Origin: Argopecten irradians
Taxonomy: Eukaryota; Mollusca; Bivalvia; Pectinida; Pectinidae
Length of the DNA: 64,000 bases
Assembly (NCBI RefSeq): GCF_041381155.1
Contig: NC_091136.1
Location: 45,684,284-45,748,283, forward strand
Reading direction: 5' to 3'
The translations under genes were made by a program, and so were the position numbers. This document shows, piece after piece, positions 40,601 to 52,600 of this stretch; position 1 is the stretch's first letter; each line of letters opens with the position of its first letter. The notes under the pieces are model-generated. The model did no database searches. It saw only the letters and a program-made list of their open reading frames with translations, and was not told the origin of the DNA.

Positions 40601-43600
40601 CCAAAATGCAATATGCACAACTAGAGTCCTAGGGAAACCTGTACATAAAATTTGAGAAAGATCCCTTCAGCACTTTTTGAAAAATAGTTGTAACAAACTC
40701 TAACTATCAAAATCCAAGATGGCCGCCTGTCGGCCATCTTGTTGACCGATCGGTCCCAAAATGCAATATGCACAACTAGAGTCCTAGGGAAACCTGTACA
40801 TAAAATTTGAGAAAGATCCCTTCAGCACTTTTTGAAAAATAGTGGTAACAAACTCTAACTATCAAAATCCAAGATGGCCGCCTGTCGGCCATCTTGTTGA
40901 CCGATCGGTCCCAAAATGCAATATGCACAACTAGAGTCCTAGAGGAACCTACATATGAAATTTGAGAAAGATCCCTTCAGCACTTTCTGAGAATTAGCGG
41001 TAACAAGAATTGTTAACGGACGGACGGACGGAAGGACGGACGGACGGACGGACCACGGACCACGGACGAAAGGCGATTTGAATAGCCCACCATCTGATGA
41101 TGGTGGGCTAAAAAGCAGTGTATTATAAAGATCTACCTATAATACTTTTTTTATTAGCAAAGATTTATGCTTAAAGTAAATGGATCAGTTAATTAGCTTT
41201 AAGGCCTACGGATACCAGAACTAGCAATTATCTAAATACCAATAGTAATTTATATAATGATATTCCCATGTATGTATATAGCAAACAGGTGCATAGACTG
41301 AAAATGAGTTTTATATTGCCGCATATCCAATTCACGAATTAATGGGGAAAAAAATGATTAGATCGTAGAAATAATTAATCAGCCAAAAAGTGAAGGGATG
41401 AACACAGTGCATGCCCCCTCCAAATCTAGATTTGCTCCTGGTATATATTTGTATTATGTATGTACAAATCAGCTGGGTTTGCACTGGGTGCTCCCTAAAT
41501 AGCCTAGGGTCTTTTTCAGATATCATGGGGTCCCTCTTAAAATTTTAATGCAATGCAGCGAAAAAGTTGGGTCCTTTTCATTTTCTACGCACAAAAAAGA
41601 TATATAGGAACAGCGCATAAATACACAATCACTGCAACTATATGTCAATACATGTATATCTATAATGATACTGAGAATGTGTGCTAATTATATAATGGAT
41701 GAAACAGGGACAATGAGAATAATAGGGGCCTGTCAACAGGTTCTTTTAACTAATATATTCTGTCATGTTCTATAACATACATGTATAATACTAAGAAGAA
41801 CATGTACATTAGTACTTTAACTGTTAAACCAGATAATTATACATGTATATGAGGAAAATCACCTCTGAGATACCGGAAATAAAAACTTGACTTGCAAATT
41901 CAGCTATCCCATGTGTCATGCTTTTAAACTTTGCCATCTGTCAATTGATTGGCATAGCTTATATAGTATATATATATATATATAGCTAGCTAGATATATA
42001 CCATTCACACTATAGATTGATAATAAATTGATGTACAGGATCTGTACCTCAAATAATCTGGGCTATCAGGCATCTTTTTAAAATGTGTATGTCAAGAAAT
42101 CGAAACTTGCATGTATGCATGGATATTAAAGTCTGAATACAAATTTCAATACTAAAGCTTCAGCCACATGACCCAAATATACTTAAATATGGAATGTTAT
42201 AAATAGCATACCTGAACAGGTACATGTTGTATTATGTGCATACCCAGGTAACAAAGTTGTGTATCTATAAATAGCATACCTGAACAGGTACATGTCGTAT
42301 TATGTATATACCCAGGTAACAAAGTTGTGTATCTATAAATAGCATACCTGAACAGGTACATGTTGTATTATGTATATACCCAGGTAACAAAGTTGTGTAT
42401 CTATAAATAGCATACCTGAACAGGTACATGTTGTATTATGTACATACCCAGGTAACAAAGTTGTGTATCTATAAATAGCATACCTGAACAGGTACATGTT
42501 GTATTATGTATATACCCAGGTAACAAAGTTGTGTATCTATAAATAGCATACCTGAACAGGTACATGTTGTATTATGTATATACCAAGGTAACAAAGTTGT
42601 GTATCTATAAATAGCATACCTGAACAGGTACATGTTGTATTATGTATATACAAGTGTACCAAGGTAACAAAGTTGTGTATCTATAAATAGCATACCTGAA
42701 CAGGTACATATTGTATTATGTATATACCCAGGTAACAAAGTTGTGTATCTATAAATAGCATACCTGAACAGGTACATGTTGTATTATGTATATACCCAGG
42801 TAACAAAGTTGTGTATCTATAAATAGCATACCTGAACAGGTACATGTTGTATTATGTATATACCCAGGTAACAAAGTTGTGTATCTATAAATAGCATACC
42901 TGAACAGGTACATATTGTATTATGTATATACCCAGGTAACAAAGTTGTGTATCTATAAATAGCATACCTGAACAGGTACATATTGTATTATGTATATACC
43001 CAGGTAACAAAGTTGTGTATCTATAAATAGCATACCTGAACAGGTACATGTTGTATTATATACTTGTTATGTTACTACTATTGTATTATGAGCAGAATAT
43101 CATACAAGATCATGATTATACACACAACATGTTTCTTTCTTTTTCTCTCAATAATTTCTATGATAAATTCATTTTTCGATAACACTTGATCATGATTTGA
43201 ATCTATCCAAGTATATATATCCTATTTACCTGTAGAACATGATAAACAAGAGGCCCAGAGGGCCTGTATCGCTCACCTGGTTTGTAATGCCAAGCAATGT
43301 TCTGAATACAGGTTCATTGTTTCTTTTCTGAAGGAATTTTAATATTAACCTCAAAATCCCCTATTGGGCCCCACCCCTCCCGCCCCCAGGGGGTCAGAGC
43401 CAAAATTTATACAAGTTCTGTTCCCCTTTGCCCAAGGATGTTTATGGCCAAATTTGGTCACAATCCAAGCAAAACTCTAGGACAAGAAGTGATTTATAGG
43501 ATTTACCTCTATTTCCCCTATTGGGCCCCACCCGTCCTGCCCTCGGGGGGCCAGAGTCAAAATTTATACAAGTTCTGTTCCCCTTCCCCCAAGGATGTTT

Positions 43601-46600
43601 GTGGCCAAATTTGGTAACAATCCATGCAGAACTCTATGACTAGTAGCGATTTAAAGGATTTACCTCTATTTCCCCTATTGGGCCCCGCCCCTCCTGCCCC
43701 CGGGGGGTCAGAGCCAAAATTTATACAAGTTCTGTTCCCCTTCCCCCAAGGATGTTTGTGGCCAAATTTGGTTACATTCCATTCAGAACTCTATGACTTG
43801 TAGCGATTTAAAGGATTTACCTCTATTTCCCCTGAGGGGCTCCGCCCCTCCTGCCCCCGGGGGACCAGAGCCAAAATTTATACAAGTTCTGTTCCCCTTC
43901 CCCAAAGGATGTTTGTGGCCAAATTTGGTTACCTTCCATTCAGAACTCTATGACAAGTAGGGATTTAAAGGATTTACCTCTATTTCCCCTATTGGGCCCC
44001 GCCCCTCATGCCCCTGGGGGATCAGAGTCAAAATTTATACAAGTTCTGTTTCCCTTACCCAAAGGATGTTTGTGGCCAAATTTGGTTACAATTCATGTAG
44101 AGCTCTAGGACAAGTAGAGATTTAAAGGATTTACCTCTATTACCCATATTGGGCCCCGCCCCTCCTGCCCCCGGGGGACCAGAGCCAAAATTTATACAAG
44201 TTGTGTTCCCCTTCCCCAAAGGATGTTTGTGGCCAAATTTGGTTACATTCCATTCAGAACTCTATGACTAGTAGCGATTTAAAGGATTTACCTCTATTTC
44301 CCCTATTGGGCCCCGCCCCTCCTGCCCCCGGGGGACCAGAGTCAAAATTTACACAAGTTCTGTTCCCCTTCCCCAAAGGATTTTTGTGGTCAAATTTGGT
44401 TACATTCCATTCAGAGCTCTATGACGAGAAGCGATTTAAAGTATTTACCTTTATTACCCCTATTTGGCCCCGCCCCTCCTGACCCGGGGGATCAGAGCCA
44501 AAATTTATCCAAGTTCTGTTCCCCTTCCCCCAAGGATGTTTGTGGCCAAATTTAGTTACATTCCATTCAGAACTCTATGACTAGTAGCGATTTAAAGGAT
44601 TTACCTCTATTTCCCCTATTGGGCCCCGCCCCTCCTGCCCCTGGGGGATCAGAGCCAAAATTTATATAAGTTCTGTTTCCCTTACCCCAAGGATGTTTGT
44701 GGCCAAATTTGGTTACTATTCATGTTGAGCTCTAGGACTAGTAGCGATTTAAAGGATTTACCTCTATTTCCCCTATTGGGCCCCGCCCCTCCTGCCCCCA
44801 GGGGATCAGAGTCAAAATTTATACAAGTTCTGTTCCCCTTCTCCCAAGGATGTTTGTGGCCAAATTTGGTTACATTCCATTCAGAACTTTATGACTAGTA
44901 GCAATTTAAAGGATTTACCTCTATTACCCCTATTGGGCCCCGCCCCTCCTGCCCCCGGGGGACCAGAGCCAAAATTTATACAAGTTCTGTTCCCCTTCCC
45001 CCAAGGATGTTTGTGGCCAAATTTAGTTACATTCCATTCAGAACTCTATGACTAGTGGCGATTTAAAGGATTTACCTCTATTTCCCCTATTGGGCCCCGC
45101 CCCTCCTGCCCCCGGGGGACCAGAGTCAAAATTTACACAAGTTCTGTTCCCCTTCCCCAAAGGATGTTTGTGGCCAAATTTGGTTACATTCCATTCAGAG
45201 CTCTATGACGAGAAGCGATTTAAAGTATTTACCTTTATTACCCCTATTGGGCCCCGCCCCTCCTGCCCCCGGGGGGTCAGAGCCAAAATTTATACAAGTT
45301 CTGTTCCCCTTCCCCCAAGGATGTTTGTGGCCAAATTTAGTTACATTCCATTCAGAACTCTACGACAAGTAGCGATTTAAAGGATTTACCTCTATTTCCC
45401 CTATTGGGCCCCGCCCCTCCTGCCCCCGGGGGACCAGAGCCAAAATTTATACAAGTTCTGTTCCCCTTACCCCAAGGATGTTTGTGGCCAAATTTGGTTA
45501 CATTCCATTCAGAACTCTATGACTAGTAGCAATTTAAAGGATTTACCTCTATTTCCCCTATTGGGCCCCGCCCCTCCTGTCCCCAGGGGACCAGAGTCAA
45601 AATTTATACAAGTTCTGTTCCCCTTCCCCCAAGGATGTTTGTGGCCAAATTTGGTTACAATTCATGTAGAACTCTATGACTAGTAGCGATTTAAAGGATT
45701 TACCTCTATTTCCCCTATTGGGCCCCGCCCCTCCTGCCCCCGGGGGACCAGAGCCAAAATTTATACAAGTTCTGTTCCCCTTCCCCAAAGGATGTTTTTG
45801 GCCAAATTTGGTTACATTCCATTCAGAGCTCTATGACAAGTAGCGATTTAAAGGATTTACCTCTATTTCCCCTATTGGGCCCCGCCCCTCCTGCCCCGGG
45901 AGGGACAGAGCCAAAATTTATACAAGTTCTGTTCCCCCTCCCCCAAGGATGTTTGTGGCCAAATTTGGTTACAATCCATGCAGAACTCTATGACTAGTAG
46001 CAATTTAAAGGATTTACCTCTATTTCCCCTATTGGGCCCCGCCCCTCCTGCCCCCAGGGGACCAGAGTCAAAATTTATACAAGTTCTGTTCCCCTTCCCC
46101 CAAGGATGTTTGTGGCCAAATTTGGTTACAATTCATGTAGAACTCTATGACTAGTAGCGATTTAAAGGATTTACCTCTATTTCCCCTATTGGGCCCCGCC
46201 CCTCCTGCCCCCGGGGGACCAGAGCCAAAATTTATACAAGTTCTGTTCCCCTTCCCCAAAGGATGTTTTTGGCCAAATTTGGTTACATTCCATTCAGAGC
46301 TCTATGACAAGTAGCGATTTAAAGGATTTACCTCTATTTCCCCAATTGGGCCCCGCCCCTCCTGCCCCGGGAGGGACAGAGCCAAAATTTATACAAGTTC
46401 TGTTCCCCCTCCCCCAAGGATGTTTGTGGCCAAATTTGGTTACAATCCATGCAGAACTCTATGACTAGTAGCGATTTAAAGGAAATGTTGACGGACGGGA
46501 CGGACGGACGGACGACGGACGGACGGACGGACGACGGACGGACGGACGGACGACGGACGCCGCGCCATGACATAAGCTCACCGGCCCTTCGGGCCAGGTG

Positions 46601-49600
46601 AGCTAATAATGTTTTAGTTGGAGTATCCATTGAGACTGATGTGGATTTTTTTTTGTCAAGAATTTCCTAAAGGATAAATATATGTGTGTTGATTTGATGT
46701 AAAAAAAAATTACACCAATTCTGGCATAGTGAATTATAAAAATACCAGTTAGCTACCTATAATAACTCAGTCACACGTCTAGGATACATATTTCCTAGAA
46801 ACCTTGAAGTGATATTATATAGTTTTATTTCCCTTGGGCTACCAATATAAACCTTATATCAACACCAGTCTACCACACTTAAAGTCATGATCGGTCAATT
46901 TTGATATGATGGAGGAGGTCTATACAAATCTAAAATATTGCTGCAGTATTTGAATCATATCTACAGTATATCACATTTATAAATATAAGTGTAAGTACCT
47001 AATGCAGGAAAATTAAATGGTCGACCAAGAATGAGACTGAAGTCAATCCAACTTGAGTAATCTTAATGCATTACTGTCAGTCTCATATATATTGTCAGTC
47101 TCATATATAGGGTACTATTGTAGAGCTTATAGGATTGGGAAACATCCCATTATACATAATCATATCAAAATGTTCCCTATAAGTTACAACATTTCCCCCA
47201 CCCAAATATATATAATTAGGGTCTGTTTGGGTACGGAAATTACTGTTACACAAAAGTTATATGGAGTCTTAAAGAGCTTGAGTGTGATATTGGTTTAAGC
47301 TTACTAGTTAAATAAACTATAAAAGAAAATGTAATCAAAATCACAGCTAATACCGGTAATTATTGCTGCCATCCTAAAATCCATACTGTATATGTATATA
47401 ATGCATACAACTTGTGAAATCTTTTGGTAACCATATGTTTTATAAGTCATTTGATTCCCATGAATGATAAATATAGAACTGTCATCAGAGTGGACTTCTA
47501 GTACATATACCGACTGCTGAACAAAGTTAGTAATAACAAAATTAATAGGGGATATTGCAGAACTTATATAGTTTATTCAACTTCCCTTTATGTGATCAGG
47601 TGATCAAGGTTCGATCTGTGTACCAAATTTTATCCAAATCTGTCAAGTAGTTTAGGAGGAGTTCACCGGACAAAGTTGTGTCTACAGACAGACGGACAAC
47701 CATTCACTGTGTGGGTATAATTATAGCCTTTCTTTTTTTAAAGTCTTTATTCATTGTGTGTAATTTACCCCTTTGAATGATTTCAAAAGAGTTTTAATCA
47801 TTTGTGTTTGTTATCAATAATCAACAGAGAGTGGACTCTCCCCATCAACATGTGATATACCTTATGACGTCTGATAAAACTGTCAACATTACATACAACT
47901 TTTATCACTACAAAAGGTTATCAAGGATAGGGTTAAAGTCTGAAATGTCATAGATAGATTTACTATGTCTTTTATCCAGTTCATAGATTTTAAAGATGAA
48001 TAGACTTAAAGATAACATAAACAGATTTACAAAGTAACTTTGGACTGTAAACATTAGCTGGTTTTTATATTTCTGCATCTCGTGAAATCTAATGCCAAAG
48101 ATAATTGCTAAGATTCCATTGGTTTCTCATGAACAGTCTAACATACTTTCAGCTAAACTTTAATTTTTACCAGTAAACTCAAATGAATACCAATGTTTTG
48201 GCAATTAGTCATGATCTGCAGATTTTAATACACCGATTTAGTGTACTAGCATCAATTTATAATAATTTATATCAACCTAATTTATGAAACTAGAACTACC
48301 AATTGATATAGTAGGTACATGATGTATATAATAACCGAGTTGGAATGGATGTGGTACATTAAATCAGTACAAATCATGATCAAGCCTCACATGTACAAAG
48401 CATCATATATTTATGTAATTTATACAAGTCAAATGTCGATCATATAGAACAAGTCTAGGCCAATCATTATGATTCAACATCCCTCAGAAGTTCTTCTCAA
48501 AGATAACATATATTTATAATACAAGAATATTTACAACATGTGACTTTCAGTGTACATGTATGGGTACATTAAACACGCCCCTTGCCTCGCGTATCTATTA
48601 CTAAGACTCAGCTGACCTTATATATAATTAATTATAAACAAATGCTTATCGGGACACAAGACTATAGGTACAGACAAATTAATATCTCATGTCGCATGTG
48701 TTGTGTAAAAGAACTAAAGCATGTGACACAATGATATAAAAAATATACCCCAGTCAATTATATACACTGGTTGTGTTGGCACCAATCTGTAGTTATTAAC
48801 CTAAAAAACGCAAACTTATTATAAGATACTAGATCGCATTATTAATTTAAATTTGACAGCAACAATTCCAAAGGCAAACACATGCATGTAACAACATGAA
48901 GTATTATAGATATTACTTCATATAATATGGCACACTAATAGCTCATTGCAGCTATCTTAATGTCAATACCAGTAAATGAATACTTTGTTTGGATGAAACG
49001 CTTGGTATTGATGGAGGGCTTGGAGGCACGTAAATATGGTTATATTTATTACCATGCATATGATTATAGATCCTTGAAAAGCAATATGGGCCGACTAATT
49101 TTGAGATGGGTTAAATTCTGTATGCTAGATGCTACTTACACTTTATGTATAACTATATATTTTATGTTTCAAGATACCTCATCATTTGACACCCTACTAG
49201 ACAAAGATCAAATATAACAAAATTAAAACTTGATTTTTGCATACAATACTATGCTGCCTCACCTAAATTGACCTGTAGGATTTTTCTTGCTTGAGGTCAT
49301 GCAAAGCCCTTAAGATCAAATTAAAATGTAGTTTTCTTTATAATTGCAGAGGCCAAAGGTCAAAATATAGGTTATCATGACCTAGTTAGTTTTGGTATAC
49401 AACACAATATGTCATGTCTCATGACCACCTAGTCCACCTATAGCTAGCTACCTGGTATAGCTGAGACTAGTACACATAAGTCAAAAGTACCAGTAAGATG
49501 TGGGGACAGGGTTATCCAAAAATAATTTGGTAATAATAATAATACATATAATATACATTTCATATCTTTTTATCCTGACCATGATCATGAATATTTGTAA

Positions 49601-52600
49601 TTATGCAATGTAAGTAACAGGTGTTCACTTTTAGATCAAAACTCCAAGATATCAATAATATGCTTAGGAAGTTTGCATTTTGATACAAATAGAGGCCAAT
49701 AGAAGGAAATTTAGCCTATTAGTAAGGTCAAATTAAAATTATTCCACATGCATGAAAAACTCTGTTCTGAGAATGGAGTTAAAGTGACAATTCATATATA
49801 TTCTATACCCAGTAGGAGATAAGTTTATAAGTCTCTACCCAGTAGGAGATAAGTTTATAAGTCTCTACCCAGTAGGAGATCAGTTTATAAGTCTCTACCC
49901 AGTAGGAGATCAGTTTATAAGTCTCTACCCAGTAGGAAATCAGTTTAAAAGTCTCTACCCAGTAGGAGATCAGTTTATAAGTCTCTACCCAGTAGGAGAT
50001 CAGTTTATAAGTCTCTACCAAGTAGGAGATCAGTTTATAAGTCTCTACCCAGTAGGAGATAAGTTTATAAGTCTCTACCCAGTAGGAGATCAGTTTATAA
50101 GTCTCTAGCCAGTAGGAGATCAGTTTATAAGTCTCTAGCCAGTAGGAGATCAGTTTATAAGTCTCTACCCAGTAGGATATAAGTTTATAAGTCTCTACCC
50201 AGTAGGAGATAAGTTTATAAGTCTCTACCCAGTAGGGGATCAGTTTATAAGTCTCTACCCAGTAGGAGATAAGTTTATAAGTCTCTACCCAGTAGGGGAT
50301 AGGTTTATAAGTCTCTACCCACTAGGAGATAAGTTTATAAGTCTCTACCCACTAGGAGATAAGTTTATAAGTCTCTACCCAGTAGGAGATCAGTTTATAA
50401 GTCTCTACCCAGTAGGAGATCAGTTTATAAGTCTCTACCAAGTAGGAGATCAGTTTATAAGTCTCTACCCAGTAGGAGATCAGTTTATAAGTCTCTACCC
50501 AGTAGGAGATCAGTTTATAAGTCTCTACCCAGTAGGAGATCAGTTTATAAGTCCCTACCCAGTAGGAGATAACTTTATAAGTCTCTACCCAGTAGGAGAT
50601 CAGTTAATAAGTCTCTACCCAGTAGGAGATAAGTTTATAAGTCTCTACCAAGTAGGAGATAAGTTTATAAGTCTATACCCAGTAGGAGATCAGTTTATAA
50701 GTCTCTACCCAGTAGGAGATCAGTTTATAAGTCTCTACCCAGTAGGAGATCAGTTTATAAGTCTCTACCCAGTAGGGGATAGGTTTATAAGTCTCTACCC
50801 ACTAGGAGATAAGTTTATAAGTCTCTACCCAGTAGGAGATCAGTTTATAAGTTTCTACCCAGTAGGAGATCAGTTTATAAGTCTCTACCAAGTAGGAGAT
50901 AAGTTTATAAGTCTCTACCCAGTAGGAGATCAGTTTATAAGTCTCTACCCAGTAGGAGATCAGTTTATAAGTCTCTACCCAGTAGGAGATCAGTTTATAA
51001 GTCCCTACCCAGTAGGAGATAAGTTTATAAGTCTCTACCCAGTAGGAGATCAGTTAATAAGTCTCTACCCAGTAGGAGATAAGTTTATAAGTCTCTACCA
51101 AGTAGGAGATAAGTTTATAATTCTATACCCAGTAGGAGATCAGTTTATAAGTCTCTACCCAGTAGGAGATCAGTTTATAAGTCTCTACCCAGTAGGAGAT
51201 CAGTTTATAAGTCTCTACCCAGTAGGGGATAGGTTTATAAGTCTCTACCCACTAGGAGATAAGTTTATAAGTCTCTACCAAGTAGGAGATAAGTTTATAA
51301 GTCTCTACCCAGTAGGAGATCAGTTTATAAGTCTCTACCAAGTAGGAGATAAGTTTATAAGTCTCTACCCAGTAGGAGATCAGTTTATAAGTCTCTACCC
51401 AGTAGGAGATCAGTTTATAAGTCTCTACCAAGTAGGAGATAAGTTTATAAGTCTCTACCCAGTAGGAGATCAGTTTATAAGTCTCTTCCCAGTAGGAGAT
51501 CAGTTTATAAGTCTCTACCCAGTAGGAGATAAGTTTATAAGTCTCTACCCAGTAGGGGATAGGTTTATAAGTCTCTACCCACTAGGAGATCAGTTTATAA
51601 GTCTCTACCCAGTAGGAGATCAGTTTATAAGTCTCTACCCAGTAGGAGATCAGTTTATAAGTCTCTACCAAGAAGGAGATCAGTTTATAAGTCTCTACCC
51701 AGTAGGAGATCAGTTTATAAGTCTCTACCCAGTAGGAGATCAGTTTATAAGTCCCTACCCAGTAGGAGATCAGTTTATAAGTCTCTACCCAGTAGGAGAT
51801 AAGTTTATAAGTCTCTACCCAGTAGGAGATCAGTTCATAAGTCCCTACCCAGTAGGAGATAAGTTTATAAGTCTCTACCCAGTAGGAGATCAGTTTATAA
51901 GTCTCTACCCGGTAGGAGATCAGTTTATAAGTCTCTAGCCAGTAGGAGATAAGTTTATAAGTCTCTACCCAGTAGGAGATATGTTTATAAGTCTCTACCC
52001 AATAGGAGATCAGTTTATAAGTCTCCACCCAGTAGGAGATCAGTTTATAAGTCTCTACCCAATAGGAGATCAGTTTTTAAGTCTCTACCCAATAGGAGAT
52101 AAGTTTATAAGTCAGCAGCCTCACCAATAATTATTCTATATTATAATTAATTATAATATAAACATGTAGTATCAGGTTCTCTTGTATTTGTTATAATAAT
52201 TAATTGCAGACAATGCATGTACTCGCTGATATATTTGGCAGACAAAAAGGACTGCGGATGAAAGAATTACACTGTGGAACTAATATTTATATAAATTTAT
52301 TTGAATTTACAAATAGAAATTGAAAACAATTGACAAATAACCAGGTCCAACTGAAAAAAGAAGAAACTGCAACTGTACACATACAAATTACATGTAAGTA
52401 TAACTGTCAGTCTAATTGCATATAGGCTTTATATTACACCTACCCGTAAACAAGGTTACAGACCAATCATATTTACATACGCGGTTCCTATCTAAGTCAA
52501 GTGTATATTATATGTACTACTGCCCACATCTGGGAGTCAGTGCCATATCATTATGTTTACAATACAAAGGTTTATTTACAATCTGCAAACTTTGATGCCT

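Noticed and set aside
44201..46630. Pro- and Gly-rich frames on both strands
   Set aside because: They are translations of the internal satellite of element E5 and recur once per unit.
48960..49217. 85-codon + strand frame in CPT1 intron 1
   Set aside because: No family resemblance, no promoter or splice signals, length expected by chance in this composition.
49803..52028. Long frames of [10 protein letters not shown] repeats on the - strand
   Set aside because: Same cause: a 30-bp unit free of stops in one frame. The array lies in the first intron of CPT1.
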